NCBI RefSeq assembly: GCF_001552275.1
Contig: NZ_BCQW01000012.1
Span: forward strand, 33,058-97,057
Source of the DNA: Amphibacillus sediminis NBRC 103570
GTDB lineage: Bacteria; Bacillota; Bacilli; Bacillales; Amphibacillaceae
Length of the DNA: 64,000 nt
Direction: 5' to 3'
Positions 24,566 through 35,092 of this stretch are shown here, one piece after another. The number at the start of each line of letters is the position of its first letter. The first letter of the stretch is position 1. A program made the translations under genes and the position numbers. The notes beneath the pieces were generated by a model. The model had not been told where the DNA came from. It worked only from the letters and a program-made list of their open reading frames with translations, and did no database searches.

Positions 24566-26017
24566 TCATTCGAATCTTTTTGCTTCTTCCCAAATCTGAT
24601 CCAACTCTTCTAATGAAAGTTGATCCATTCTATCTCCTTGTTCTTTCACTTTAGCTTCAATAAAACGAAAGCGGCGATTAAATTTCTGATTTGTGCGTGT
24701 TAACGCAATATCACTATTAATTTTATAATAGCGTGCTAGGTTAACAATAGCAAATAATAAATCACCAAATTCTTCCTCGATTGCTGCTTTATCTTTTGCA
24801 TGAATAGCCGCCTTGACCTCTTTAACCTCTTCTTCGCATTTAGCCCAAATATCTTCAGCTTGATCCCAATCAAAGCCAACCTTAGCTGCTTCTTTTTGTA
24901 AACCTTCAGCCTTTACTAAACTAGATGCTGCTTGAGGAACGCGGTCCAACAAAGACTTTTCTGCACGACCTTGCTTTTCATTCTTTTTGATCGTTTGCCA
25001 GTTACTTAACACATCATCAACATGGTTAACCTCGGCCTCTCCAAAAACATGTGGATGACGCCGAATCATTTTTTCTACAATTGATCGAATGACATCATCG
25101 ATTGAAAAATAGCCATGATCCTCTCCAATCTGACTATGAAGCATCACTTGTAATAAGACATCGCCTAGCTCTTCAATTATTTGATCATCATCTTCTTGAT
25201 TAATTGCATCAATTAATTCATAGGCCTCCTCGATCAAGTAAGGTCTTAGGCTGGCATGTGTCTGTTTTTGGTCCCATGGACACCCGTTTGGTCCACGTAA
25301 TGTTGCTATAATATCACGTAACTGGAAAAACTGATGCTGTAACTCTTCTTTTTGACTTGGATGTATATAGACGCTTGTTAGATTACTTAATGTTACACCT
25401 TGATCTAATTCAACCAGCGGCAATGTAACAACACGTTGACCAGAGCTTCCGGCTGCCTCAATAATCGTAACAGGGTGATCAGGTGTTAAATCTTCTAATA
25501 ACGTTAGCTTAACCTCTGAAGCAACCATTTGATCATACACTTGGCAAAAAACCAAGTGATGCTGATAGTCTAGCTGTGATCGTTCAAAGCTAGTCGCGTC
25601 TAAAAACTGAAACCCTTCGATAGGATCAATTTTTATTGCTGTAAATAAATCGTCTAAATAGCTCTGCCCACCGATCACTTCTATATCGATTTGATCTTGA
25701 TTTAACAATAGTTGAACGGTACGCTCAGCTAGCATTGGATGACCAGGTACTGCATAAATAATTGTGCCGTATTGATCGGCAGCTGATATCAACCGAGTAA
25801 CGATTTCTTGATAAACGGACTCAAAGGAATCATAGGCTTGATAAATCGAATCAAAAGCTGTAAATTCAAGCCCTTCCTCTTTTAGTACGTCCAGTACTGG
25901 ATGTTTCGCTGTTCGAACATAAATGGGCTGCTCAGTACGTGTAAGCTTCCGGTATAATCCAATTGATAGTTGGTCAAGCTCCCCGGCTCCCAAACCTAGG
26001 ATTTCAATTTTATTCAT
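24566..26017 (-). CDS. mazG: Nucleotide pyrophosphohydrolase MazG fused to a tetrapyrrole methylase-like domain (YabN)
   Basis: 483 residues. Residues 1-220 resemble a SAM-dependent tetrapyrrole methylase (IEILGLGAGELDQL and IIYAVPGHPMLAERT). Residues 235-483 are the MazG part, with GPNGCPWDQKQTHASLRPYLIEEAYE and the metal-binding EELGDVLLQVMLH, plus a second EEEFGDLLFAIVNLARYY. MazG hydrolyses non-canonical nucleoside triphosphates. The fusion is standard in Bacilli; the role of the methylase-like half is not known. It is 2 bp from yabM. Confidence 0.94.
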   Translation of the reverse strand: MNKIEILGLGAGELDQLSIGLYRKLTRTEQPIYVRTAKHPVLDVLKEEGLEFTAFDSIYQAYDSFESVYQEIVTRLISAADQYGTIIYAVPGHPMLAERTVQLLLNQDQIDIEVIGGQSYLDDLFTAIKIDPIEGFQFLDATSFERSQLDYQHHLVFCQVYDQMVASEVKLTLLEDLTPDHPVTIIEAAGSSGQRVVTLPLVELDQGVTLSNLTSVYIHPSQKEELQHQFFQLRDIIATLRGPNGCPWDQKQTHASLRPYLIEEAYELIDAINQEDDDQIIEELGDVLLQVMLHSQIGEDHGYFSIDDVIRSIVEKMIRRHPHVFGEAEVNHVDDVLSNWQTIKKNEKQGRAEKSLLDRVPQAASSLVKAEGLQKEAAKVGFDWDQAEDIWAKCEEEVKEVKAAIHAKDKAAIEEEFGDLLFAIVNLARYYKINSDIALTRTNQKFNRRFRFIEAKVKEQGDRMDQLSLEELDQIWEEAKRFE

Positions 26018-26019
26018 CT

Positions 26020-27594
26020 TTAATTAACATCCTTTCGAAAAAATCGGTTAAATGGGATGGCGTCAACTTCATCCTCGCTAAAAGCATTAAGCTTTATCAG
26101 TGTCTTAAGATAAACAAAGACAGCCAGTATAATAATGACTAACAAATAAATGAACTGGCCGATTCTGCTGATATTATTAAATATTGGCTGAGCAAGACGG
26201 TTAAGGATCATAGTTACCCCAATCATCAAGCTTAATGCTCCACCAAAGCCTTGCCAAGGCACTGTCATCAATTTCGACAATGACAAGATCTTTTTTAATT
26301 GAATTAAATTTAACATTAGAATAACGGCAGAACCGATTACGGTTGCCAGTGCTGCACCTGTAATACCAAAATGTGCGATCAGCAACACGTTAGCTACCCA
26401 TTTGATCCATACACCAATTAACACGAAGATAGCAGTACGGTAAATGTGCCCCAACCCTTGCAGAATAGCAGCCGTTGAAATGCTTAATGCGGCAAACAAG
26501 ATAGTGATTGAAAAAACACGCAAACTAAAAGTCCCTATGTCCTCCTTAAAAAGCACCGTATTAACTTCTGGAAAAAGTATGATTAATCCAGCGGTTGCCC
26601 CTGTTGCTAAATAGAGGGTGAAACGCCAAGTGCTTGAGACATAGCCAATAAATCGTTCGCGGTCCTTTGATAGTCTTGCTTTCGTTACCGAAGGAATTAA
26701 TGCTAGTGCTAATGAAGACGCCGTTACAATACCAAGCTGTGCTAAAGGTTGCCCTCGATCTAATATACCTTTAAGCGTTTGTGCTTGTACTAATGGAACC
26801 CCCTGCTCTACTAATTGTGGGACTAAGGTGAAGGCATCAATGAATTGTAGCAATAGTAACAGCATATGGTTAATCGCCATTACTACACCATAACAAATAA
26901 TTCGAGTAAATAATGTTGACCAGTTGTCACTAACTTGACTATCATCCTGCCAAATTCGTCCAGATTGTTTGCGCTGATAAATGATTAAGACCAAACATGC
27001 TGTTACTGCACCGGTGATAGATGCCAGAACCGCCCCTATACCTACCTCATATAGGGACCGATTAAACCGAACAATAAACCATGATATTCCAATAATGAGG
27101 CTTACCCGGACGAGTTGCTCGACCACTTGAGATAGCGCAGTCGGTACCATATTATTCTGACCTTGATGTAGTCCTCTTAAACCTGATACGATCGGGATTA
27201 GCAGGAAAATAAATGCACAAACTTTAATACTATTCGTAAGTGCAAGATCGCCCATCAATGATGCAATCAATGGAGCCAGTGAATAAATTAAGCTAAAAAT
27301 AATGATACAAAACCCAAAGAGCAAAAAGAAAATGCTTTGAATTATTTTTTTCGACGGTAGTTCCATTTGTCCTGCTAAAAGCTTTGAAATGGCTGATGGA
27401 AAGCCGTATAAGGCGAGCATCGTTGCCATGCCAATAAAGGGATAAACCTGTTGATAGACATAGAAACCAACATCTCCAGTAATATTTTGTAGAGGAATAC
27501 GGTAAGCTGCACTTAACACCTTACTAAGTAACCCTGCATAAGTTAATAAAAACGCCCCTTTAAAAAACAGGCGCTGTTCAGTCTGTTTGTCCAT
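26020..27594 (-). CDS. yabM: Polysaccharide/lipid flippase family protein YabM (MATE-like, SpoVB type)
   Basis: 524 residues with about 14 membrane helices. The opening FFKGAFLLTYAGLLSKVLSAAYRIPLQNITGDVGFYVYQQVYPF is the signature start of the SpoVB/MurJ-like polysaccharide flippase group. It likely moves a lipid-linked saccharide across the membrane, possibly in sporulation. It sits between spoVT and mazG as in B. subtilis. The exact substrate is unknown, and it should not be equated with the main lipid II flippase. Confidence 0.9.
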   Translation of the reverse strand: MDKQTEQRLFFKGAFLLTYAGLLSKVLSAAYRIPLQNITGDVGFYVYQQVYPFIGMATMLALYGFPSAISKLLAGQMELPSKKIIQSIFFLLFGFCIIIFSLIYSLAPLIASLMGDLALTNSIKVCAFIFLLIPIVSGLRGLHQGQNNMVPTALSQVVEQLVRVSLIIGISWFIVRFNRSLYEVGIGAVLASITGAVTACLVLIIYQRKQSGRIWQDDSQVSDNWSTLFTRIICYGVVMAINHMLLLLLQFIDAFTLVPQLVEQGVPLVQAQTLKGILDRGQPLAQLGIVTASSLALALIPSVTKARLSKDRERFIGYVSSTWRFTLYLATGATAGLIILFPEVNTVLFKEDIGTFSLRVFSITILFAALSISTAAILQGLGHIYRTAIFVLIGVWIKWVANVLLIAHFGITGAALATVIGSAVILMLNLIQLKKILSLSKLMTVPWQGFGGALSLMIGVTMILNRLAQPIFNNISRIGQFIYLLVIIILAVFVYLKTLIKLNAFSEDEVDAIPFNRFFRKDVN

Positions 27595-27770
27595 TTTGTT
27601 ATACCTTCTGTTATATTTATAAATACTATTCAGCTTAATTATAGCACAGTCATCAATCCGTTGTTGTACTAATGCAGGTATACCTTTTACAAATAGAAAA
27701 CCTTAGACAAACAGTCTAGAAAGCTCGTTTATTTATCAGTGCACTTTTTTGCTTAACATACACGTTAGAA

Positions 27771-27812
27771 CCAAAAATAAAGAGACTAGCATAAAAGCTA
27801 GTCCCTTCTCAT
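27771..27812 (-). terminator. Terminator after spoVT
   Basis: Minus strand GACTAGC / GCTAGTC stem with a 6-nt loop, then a TTTATTTTT run, just after the spoVT stop. Confidence 0.85.
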
Positions 27813-27814
27813 TT

Positions 27815-28348
27815 TTACTGCATTTGATTTCCTAAGAAATTAGCTGCAATTTCAGCTGTGGTGATCTCTTGATTCGTTACTTTTTCATCGTTAGAAAAGA
27901 CAATGACTGATCCAACTGGGTCTCCATTAGCTATGATTGGCTGCATAACATAGGAGGCATTCATAACCGGATGGTCTTTACGAAGTTCAAGCGCTACAAA
28001 AGATTCTTTAATCAATGGTTTTCGGTCATTCATTACACGCTCAACCTGCTCAGACACATTTTTATTGTAATAATCCTTTTTGCTTTCTCCAGCTACTGCA
28101 ATATAAGTATCACGATCACAGATTAATACTGATTTTTTTAATGTTGAATGAAGTGCATCAGCATACTCTTGAGCAAAATTTCCAAGCTCTTGAATAGGTG
28201 AATATTTCTTTAATATCACTTCTCCCTCACGATCAACGAATATCTCCAATGGATCGCCTTCTCGAATTCTTAACGTGCGTCTGATTTCTTTTGGGATTAC
28301 AACACGTCCCAAGTCATCGATGCGTCTTACAATACCTGTTGCTTTCAT
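27815..28348 (-). CDS. spoVT: Stage V sporulation regulator SpoVT
   Basis: 177 residues, the usual family length. An AbrB/MazE swapped-hairpin DNA-binding domain fills residues 1-50 (KATGIVRRIDDLGRVVIPKEIRR) and a GAF-like sensor domain the rest. SpoVT tunes forespore genes under sigma-G. It has a good GAGGGGC ribosome site and its own terminator, so it is probably a single-gene unit after mfd. Confidence 0.96.
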   Translation of the reverse strand: MKATGIVRRIDDLGRVVIPKEIRRTLRIREGDPLEIFVDREGEVILKKYSPIQELGNFAQEYADALHSTLKKSVLICDRDTYIAVAGESKKDYYNKNVSEQVERVMNDRKPLIKESFVALELRKDHPVMNASYVMQPIIANGDPVGSVIVFSNDEKVTNQEITTAEIAANFLGNQMQ

Positions 28349-28456
28349 TTTGTAGCCCCTCTTTCTTTGCTAATCTAAAGTCTAAACCTTAATTACAGAA
28401 ATTAAATAAAGTGTCGTGCAATTAGTATGGTTATCCAAAAGTGGAACTATACATAA

Positions 28457-31400
28457 TTATTGTTTTAAATTTTCTAGTTCTTGAATAAATGAGCGCAGAT
28501 ATTGATAGCGGTCAGGCACAGTTTTTTTGGACCAGCTAAAGGTTATTTTTAATTTATTTTGCTCTGTACCAAGCAAAATCATTCTACCAAAATCAGAGGC
28601 ATATTGAAATAATTTTTCGCCATCAATCTGTTGGCTTCCTATTTCGTCCAGTATAACAACAATCTTTTGCTTCTGTTCTTTTATTGATTCAACATGTTGT
28701 TTCTTTGCCAATATTTTCAGGCGTGTAACATCAATTAATTTACCTACCTCTTCTGGGTAGTCTCCAAAGCGATCAATCAGCTCATCCTCAATATCTGCTA
28801 TGCCTTCGATCGAATCGACAGCTTGGAATCGCTTATACATGTTGATCTTCTGCTTCCCATCTCTAATGTATTTATCCGGAATATAGGCATCTACCATTAG
28901 GTTAAGCTCAGGCTCTGGTTGCCTATTTTGGAGTTGGTCTTGCCCTGTTTTCCTTTTTTCAATAGCTTCTTTTAGCATTTCAGAGTAGAGGTCAAAACCT
29001 ACTGAATCAATAAATCCATGTTGCTGTGCTCCTAAAATGTTACCAGCACCTCTAATTGATAGGTCTCTCATTGCTATTTTAAACCCTGATCCTAATTCCG
29101 TAAACTCTTTTATAGCCTGCAATCTTTTTTCAGCCACTTCTGTTAATACTTTATTTCTTTGATAAGTAAAATAGGCGTAGGCAATTCGATTACTGCGTCC
29201 AACCCTTCCTCTTAATTGATAAAGTTGACTTAGACCCATACGGTCTGCATTATCTACAATCAATGTGTTTACATTTGGAATATCGACACCTGTCTCAATA
29301 ATGGTTGTACTCACCAATACATCATACTCACCAGCTAAAAATGCCAACATAACATTTTCAAGCTCTGTTTCGTTCATCTGACCATGCGCTACTGCAACAC
29401 GAACATCTGGAACAAGCATTTCAATCTCTTGAGCTTTTTGTTCAATATTCTCCACACGATTATATAAGAAGAACACTTGTCCTCCTCGGCCCATTTCTCT
29501 TTCTATCGCTTCTCTTAAAAAGAGCGGATTATACTCTAACACATACGTCTGGATCGGAAAACGATTGGCAGGTGGTGTCTCAATAACAGATAGGTCTCGC
29601 ACACCTAACATAGACATATGGAGAGTACGTGGAATCGGTGTTGCTGTTAAAGTTAAGACATCAACATTCGTTTTTAATTGCTTAATTTTTTCTTTATGTT
29701 TAACACCAAAACGTTGCTCTTCATCGACAACTAACAGTCCTAAATCTTTATATTGAACATCCTTAGACAGTAGACGGTGTGTACCAATTACCAAGTCTAC
29801 GACTCCCTCTTTTAATCCCTTCAACGTTTCTGATTGTTGCTTTTTCGATCTAAAGCGACTTAACATGCCAATTTCAATCGGATAATCCTGAAAACGCTCT
29901 AGAATTGTATCATAGTGCTGTTGAGCAAGTATCGTTGTCGGAACTAAAATGGCGACTTGCTTCCCCTCTAAAATAGCTTTAAAAGCAGCCCTAATGGCAA
30001 CCTCTGTTTTTCCATAACCTACATCTCCACATAATAGACGATCCATCGGTCTTGATTTTTGCATATCTTGTTTTATTTCCTCAATACAACGAAGCTGATC
30101 CTCTGTTTCTTGATATGGAAAAGCATCTTCAAATTCCCTTTGTAGAACAGTGTCCTCACCAAAAGCATAGCCCTTAGTCGCTTCACGCTCTGCATATAAT
30201 TTAATTAAGTCATCGGCAATATCCTCTACTTTGGATTGAACCTTGCTTTTCACCTTTTTCCATTCTGATCCACCAAGCTTGTAAAGCTTAGGCTCCTTGC
30301 CCTCTGAGCCCACATACTTTTGAACAAGATCAATCTGATCGATTGGTACAAAGAGCTTGTCATCACCATTATACTTAATCAACATGAAATCTTTATGGAT
30401 CTCTTGAACCTCAAGAGTCTCTATCCCCACAAAACGTCCAATTCCATGGTTAACGTGAACAACATAGTCACCGACTTTAAGCTCCTGGTAGCTTTTGATT
30501 CGTTCAGCATTGGAAAGCTTTTGTTTTCGCTGCCTTCTCCTCGTTGTGTTCGATTTAAATAACTCCTGCTCAGTTAGGACCGCTAGTTTATGAAGTGGCA
30601 ATTCAAATCCTGTTGCGAGTGTACCGACCATGACAACGGGTTGCTTAATCGGTAAACGCGTGGTTTCATCAGATAGATTTGTTTCAATTTGATAATCAGC
30701 TAAGATACCTCGTACTTTTTCGGCACGCTTTGGTGTTTGGGCTAAAAAGACGACAGAGTAGTCCCCCTTTTGCCAACGCTTCATTTCATTTTGCAACAAG
30801 TGCATTTGACCATGGAATTGTTGCATAGCCCGACTAGATACGTTCACGATATTTTGTGGTGCTGTATTGGCAACATGACGCAAAAAGACAGAGAGGTATA
30901 CCTTTGGGTGTGACATATGGTGCCAGATATAATTCCAATCAAATGATAGGGTCAAATCTCTAACCATCTTGTATTCAGCGAGCATTGATTCTAGCCATTC
31001 TGCTTCTTCTTTATCTAAATTTTGCGCTGATTCTTGAATACGCCCAATTTCATCTAAAATCATATAACCATTTGATGGTAAATAATCTAGTAAACTCGTA
31101 GAAGACTCATAGAAGTAATGACCATACTTGTACATGTCCTCAAATTTTTCATGGGCTTGTAGCCGGCTAATATCATGACTGATTAGATCATAAAGCTGTT
31201 CTTTAGCAGAATTTTCCATTTTACTTACTGTTCTAGCTAATGCCTCTTCTAGTCGATTTGAGGCTCGAGTCATGTCTTGATGGGTTAACAGCATTTCTGT
31301 TATGGGTAAGACTACAATCTCACTAAGCTTCTCTAGCGAACGTTGAGTAGTCGCATCAAAATAGCGAATCGAATCGATTTCGTTATCAAACAACTCAATC

Positions 31401-31978
31401 CGTAGCGGGTTTACCTCAGTAATCGGGTATATGTCAATGATACCACCTCGCATACTAAATTCGCCTGGACTTGATACCATCTCTACCCGCTCGTAGCCCA
31501 TTTGAATGAGTTGTACAAGATATTCCTCAATATTAATCTCTTTTCCTACTTGGAAAGATAGTCTAAAATGCTGCCAATAGTCTAATGGAGGCAGAATCCG
31601 TTTTAAAGCAGCAACAGGGGCAATTAGTATGCTGTTCTTTTGCTGGGTCCAAGAGGAAAGCGCAGAGATTCGCTGACTTCTAAGTTCAGGACTAGAAATC
31701 GACAGTTCAGCAGCCAGAAGCTCATTAACTGGGTATAGATGAACCTGTTCAGGTTCTAATAATTCAACTAAATCGTCATATAATTGCTGAGCTTGAATTA
31801 ACTGATTGGTAATAATAAGAACAGGTTGTTGCATCTCCTGATGAATACTCGATATCCAAACACTTCTAGCTGACCCGGATAAGCCTGTAATAAGCTGTTC
31901 CTTTAAGTGCGTATTTAAGCCTGAAACAATTGATTGGACATCGTCCTGTTTAATAATAAAATGATTAATCCCTTTCAT
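28457..31978 (-). CDS. mfd: Transcription-repair coupling factor Mfd
   Basis: 1,173 residues from the ATG at 31978 (GGGAGG seven bases upstream; the TTG five codons earlier lies in that site). Order: UvrB-like module (to about 350), RNA polymerase interaction domain around 490-570 (KVGDYVVHVNHGIGRF), RecG-like translocase with Walker A GDVGYGKTE and DEEQ box VVDEEQRFG, helicase motifs to RIAYAYFTY, and a C-terminal TRCF domain. Mfd removes RNA polymerase stalled at lesions and recruits UvrA. It lies between fin and spoVT. Confidence 0.97.
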   Translation of the reverse strand: MKGINHFIIKQDDVQSIVSGLNTHLKEQLITGLSGSARSVWISSIHQEMQQPVLIITNQLIQAQQLYDDLVELLEPEQVHLYPVNELLAAELSISSPELRSQRISALSSWTQQKNSILIAPVAALKRILPPLDYWQHFRLSFQVGKEINIEEYLVQLIQMGYERVEMVSSPGEFSMRGGIIDIYPITEVNPLRIELFDNEIDSIRYFDATTQRSLEKLSEIVVLPITEMLLTHQDMTRASNRLEEALARTVSKMENSAKEQLYDLISHDISRLQAHEKFEDMYKYGHYFYESSTSLLDYLPSNGYMILDEIGRIQESAQNLDKEEAEWLESMLAEYKMVRDLTLSFDWNYIWHHMSHPKVYLSVFLRHVANTAPQNIVNVSSRAMQQFHGQMHLLQNEMKRWQKGDYSVVFLAQTPKRAEKVRGILADYQIETNLSDETTRLPIKQPVVMVGTLATGFELPLHKLAVLTEQELFKSNTTRRRQRKQKLSNAERIKSYQELKVGDYVVHVNHGIGRFVGIETLEVQEIHKDFMLIKYNGDDKLFVPIDQIDLVQKYVGSEGKEPKLYKLGGSEWKKVKSKVQSKVEDIADDLIKLYAEREATKGYAFGEDTVLQREFEDAFPYQETEDQLRCIEEIKQDMQKSRPMDRLLCGDVGYGKTEVAIRAAFKAILEGKQVAILVPTTILAQQHYDTILERFQDYPIEIGMLSRFRSKKQQSETLKGLKEGVVDLVIGTHRLLSKDVQYKDLGLLVVDEEQRFGVKHKEKIKQLKTNVDVLTLTATPIPRTLHMSMLGVRDLSVIETPPANRFPIQTYVLEYNPLFLREAIEREMGRGGQVFFLYNRVENIEQKAQEIEMLVPDVRVAVAHGQMNETELENVMLAFLAGEYDVLVSTTIIETGVDIPNVNTLIVDNADRMGLSQLYQLRGRVGRSNRIAYAYFTYQRNKVLTEVAEKRLQAIKEFTELGSGFKIAMRDLSIRGAGNILGAQQHGFIDSVGFDLYSEMLKEAIEKRKTGQDQLQNRQPEPELNLMVDAYIPDKYIRDGKQKINMYKRFQAVDSIEGIADIEDELIDRFGDYPEEVGKLIDVTRLKILAKKQHVESIKEQKQKIVVILDEIGSQQIDGEKLFQYASDFGRMILLGTEQNKLKITFSWSKKTVPDRYQYLRSFIQELENLKQ

Positions 31979-32165
31979 CCATTTTCCTCCCAATAGTAGT
32001 TCATGACTACCTTTACCTCATAGCTATCTGACCTTGACTTAAAATCTAGCTAGAGTTTAAGTCAAGCATCCTTTCAGAGGTTATTTACATTTCACTGAAT
32101 GATAAGATCGCTTTTCATTCGGCTTGTGACTACGTGCTTGTTAACGATCTAATAAGCAACGTACA

Positions 32166-32196
32166 AAAACGCCTTGGTTTATAAAACCAAAGCTTG
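32166..32196 (-). terminator. Terminator after fin
   Basis: Minus strand GCTTTGGTTT / AAACCAAGGC hairpin with a very short loop, then GTTTTTG. Confidence 0.7.
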
Positions 32197-32215
32197 GTGT
32201 TTCTTATGACTATCC

Positions 32216-32446
32216 CTAATGAATAAAATAATCTAATTCATGGTAAATAGGAAATTTATATAAAGCTGATTCACAGCTTTCGCAAATGACAAAGACCTCA
32301 ACATCGTTGACACTATGTTGCTTAATCATGTGATTTCTTTGTTCGGGTGCTACATGCTTAAAACCTAATTGATCTAAATTTAAACGGTCATGATTAAGTT
32401 GAGCAATCGATGACTGACAATGTTTACATCGATAATGAACTCGCAT
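32216..32446 (-). CDS. fin: Anti-sigma-F factor Fin (YabK)
   Basis: 76 residues with two zinc-ribbon pairs, CKHC (8-11) and CESC (55-58), and the family pattern LGFKHVAPEQRNHMI and a YHELDYFI end. Fin shuts off sigma-F in the forespore so that sigma-G can take over. It is at its conserved place between pth and mfd and has its own terminator. Confidence 0.93.
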   Translation of the reverse strand: MRVHYRCKHCQSSIAQLNHDRLNLDQLGFKHVAPEQRNHMIKQHSVNDVEVFVICESCESALYKFPIYHELDYFIH

Positions 32447-32523
32447 AACTAATCCCTCCTAGAATAACACTGCTACTAGTGTATCCTAATCGGAATCACT
32501 TATACATTTAGTAAATTATATGT

Positions 32524-33084
32524 CTATCCATTAAATTCATTCATAACCTCAATGAAAGGAGTAGAAAGCCAGGCTTCACAAGCATCAGCAGATCTCTTAA
32601 TACTCTCTTCTATTAGCGGTTTTTGTTCTTTACTAAATTTCCCCAATACATAATCTGTTATCGCAACATCTAAATCCGGGCGATCAATCCCAATCCTAAT
32701 TCGATTAAATTGTTTACTATTAATATGATCGATGATCGATCTCATCCCATTATGTCCGCCATGACCACCGGATTGTCTTAATCTAATTTTACCTGTTGGT
32801 AAATCTAGATCATCGTAAATAACAAGGAGTTGATCAATGGATATATTATAAAAATCCATGATTGGTTTTACCGCTTCACCAGACAAATTCATATAAGTTT
32901 GTGGCTCAAGTAATAAGATTCTTTCATCTTCGATTGTTTCTACAGTGTAGTGACTATTGAATTTCTTTTTTTGTAGTGACCAACCGTGTCGCTTAGCCAA
33001 CTCTTCTAACACCATAAACCCAACATTGTGACGGGTTTGACGATATTTTCTACCGGGATTACCCAATCCAACAATACACTTCAT
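32524..33084 (-). CDS. pth: Peptidyl-tRNA hydrolase Pth
   Basis: 186 residues from the ATG at 33084; the ATG four codons upstream overlaps the GGGG ribosome-site region. Family residues are all present: GLGNPGRKYRQTRHNVGF with the catalytic histidine at 20, YMNLSG, YDDLDLPTGKIRLRQSGGHGGHNGMRSI and the RIRIGIDRP strand. It frees peptides from dropped-off peptidyl-tRNA. It follows ctc after about 270 bp. Confidence 0.96.
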   Translation of the reverse strand: MKCIVGLGNPGRKYRQTRHNVGFMVLEELAKRHGWSLQKKKFNSHYTVETIEDERILLLEPQTYMNLSGEAVKPIMDFYNISIDQLLVIYDDLDLPTGKIRLRQSGGHGGHNGMRSIIDHINSKQFNRIRIGIDRPDLDVAITDYVLGKFSKEQKPLIEESIKRSADACEAWLSTPFIEVMNEFNG

Positions 33085-33286
33085 TCGATTCCCCATCTTT
33101 CACATTTATATATGGCTATTATTTTACTCGCTTTTTCATCATCAAGTCAAATATTGCGATATAAATATTAAAACATGGTCATAGCCCAAATCAGGTTTTT
33201 AACTAGCATTATTATCCTGCTATCTCGAAAGTCTATAATAACAGTAGGCGTGTGGTAGAAAATTGTTCAAAACACAAACCAGCACA

Positions 33287-33323
33287 AAAATCGGGAGACT
33301 CGCTTAAAATGCTTCTCCCGATT
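33287..33323 (-). terminator. Terminator after ctc
   Basis: Minus strand AATCGGGAGA / TCTCCCGATT stem followed by TTTTTG. Confidence 0.88.
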
Positions 33324-33357
33324 GTATCTCTCAGATGCTTATCTATAAATAAATATG

Positions 33358-33987
33358 CTATTCCTCTTTACTATCACCTTTTTGTTCGACTAGCTCTGGT
33401 TCAGCAGCTTCGTCTTCATCTACTGGTTCTACAACTTCTACATCTGGTGCTGTGACCGTTACAATGGTCATGTTATCGTCATCTAATACCTCGTAGTCCC
33501 CACTATCTTTTAAGTCTGAGACGACTACAGAGTCTCCAATGTTTAATCCGGTTATATCCACGGTAATTTCTTCCGGGATCTGAGCAGGCTTAGCTCTAAC
33601 CGAAAGTTCGTACAGTGGTTGTTGTAAGACACCACCATCCTTGACCCCTTGTGCATCTCCAGTAACACGAACAGGCACCATGACGTCAATTTCCTGTGAC
33701 ATGTCGACAACATAAAAGTCAGCGTGTATTAATTGGTCATTAATCGGCTCAACTTGATAATCATGGAGCATAACATCAACGTTCTGCTCACCTAAATCCA
33801 ATGATATAACTGCATTTTTCCCTTGGTCACGTACGGTCTTCACTAAATCGATGCTATTTACAGATACAGTAATGGGGGCTTGCTTCTTGCCGTAAACAAT
33901 AGCTGGGATAAATCCTTGGTGTCGTAAGCGTTTCGTGCTAGATTTAGATAGGTTCTCTCTACGATCTGCTTTCAGTGTAACTGCCAT
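33358..33987 (-). CDS. ctc: General stress protein Ctc / ribosomal protein bL25
   Basis: 209 residues: the bL25 5S-rRNA-binding domain (1-95, with RRENLSKSSTKRLRHQGFIPAIVYG) and the TL5-type C-terminal domain (VPVRVTGDAQGVKDGGVLQQPL), ending in an acidic tail (EPVDEDEAAEPELVEQ). It binds 5S rRNA in the large subunit. A good GGAGGTCGAGG ribosome site precedes the ATG. B. subtilis ctc is sigma-B controlled, but I could not assign a sigma-B promoter here. Confidence 0.94.
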   Translation of the reverse strand: MAVTLKADRRENLSKSSTKRLRHQGFIPAIVYGKKQAPITVSVNSIDLVKTVRDQGKNAVISLDLGEQNVDVMLHDYQVEPINDQLIHADFYVVDMSQEIDVMVPVRVTGDAQGVKDGGVLQQPLYELSVRAKPAQIPEEITVDITGLNIGDSVVVSDLKDSGDYEVLDDDNMTIVTVTAPDVEVVEPVDEDEAAEPELVEQKGDSKEE

Positions 33988-34117
33988 CTTCCTCGACCTC
34001 CAATATTTTCATCTATCAGCTACACCACAAAGTGCAGGTAGCCTCTTTTGGATTTAAAAACGATTCTAATGGTTACAGTTCCCTAACATGGATTAAGTTA
34101 AACCTGTTTTTGTAAAA

Positions 34118-35071
34118 TTAATCAAATAGCACACTAACAGATAGTTGTTCGTGAACTCGAATAATAGCTTCACTAATTAATGGAGCTACCGATAAAGTTA
34201 CAACCTGCTCTGTTTGCTTTTGTTTCGGTAATGGAATCGAATTGGTTACAACAAGCTCCTTAATGGATGAATTAGCAATCCGATCCATTGCTGGTCCTGA
34301 TAATACAGGGTGAGTGCAGCATGCATACACTTGTGTTGCACCGTTCTCCATTAAAGCATCTGCTGCTAAGCTAATTGTACCTGCTGTATCAATCATATCA
34401 TCAATAAGAATAGCTGTTTTCCCTTTGACTTGACCTACGATATTCATCACTTCTGCCACATTGGGACGAGGTCGCCGTTTATCAATAATAGCAATAGGGG
34501 CTTTTAACCGTTCAGCTAATTGACGTGCTCGAGAGACTCCTCCATGATCTGGAGAAACGACCACAATATCATCCAACCCTTTAGAACTCCAATAATCGCC
34601 TAATATAGGTACCCCAACAAGCTGATCGACAGGAATATTAAAAAACCCTTGAATTTGTGGTGCATGTAAATCCAGTGTTATCACACGTGAAGCACCAGCA
34701 ACTTGAAGTATATCAGCAACTAGCTTAGCTGTAATCGGTTCACGAGCACGAGCTTTTCGATCTTGACGTGCATACCCATAATACGGGATAACAACATTAA
34801 TTGTCGCAGCAGAAGCCCGTTTTAAAGCATCAATCATGATTAACAATTCCATAATATGCTGATTTACAGGTGCACTTGTGGATTGAACCACATAGACATC
34901 ACACCCTCTTACACTTTCCTCGATATTTATTTGAATTTCTCCATCGCTAAAGCTTGAAACGGAGCATTTTCCTAGTGGGACGCCAATTTGATCGGCGATT
35001 TCTGCTGCCAGCTTTGGATTAGAATTTAGCGTAAAAACTTTCAAAGTTCGATCTTGATAACCCGTTGACAT
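34118..35071 (-). CDS. prs: Ribose-phosphate pyrophosphokinase
   Basis: 317 residues, the class I length. Key motifs are [41 protein letters not shown] with the ATP-binding histidine/arginine flap, [12 protein letters not shown], and the PRPP loop [13 protein letters not shown]. It makes PRPP from ribose 5-phosphate and ATP for nucleotide, histidine and tryptophan synthesis. It follows glmU by 21 bp and is probably co-transcribed with it. Confidence 0.97.
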   Translation of the reverse strand: MSTGYQDRTLKVFTLNSNPKLAAEIADQIGVPLGKCSVSSFSDGEIQINIEESVRGCDVYVVQSTSAPVNQHIMELLIMIDALKRASAATINVVIPYYGYARQDRKARAREPITAKLVADILQVAGASRVITLDLHAPQIQGFFNIPVDQLVGVPILGDYWSSKGLDDIVVVSPDHGGVSRARQLAERLKAPIAIIDKRRPRPNVAEVMNIVGQVKGKTAILIDDMIDTAGTISLAADALMENGATQVYACCTHPVLSGPAMDRIANSSIKELVVTNSIPLPKQKQTEQVVTLSVAPLISEAIIRVHEQLSVSVLFD

Positions 35072-35092
35072 TTAGTCAAACCCCCATTTAAT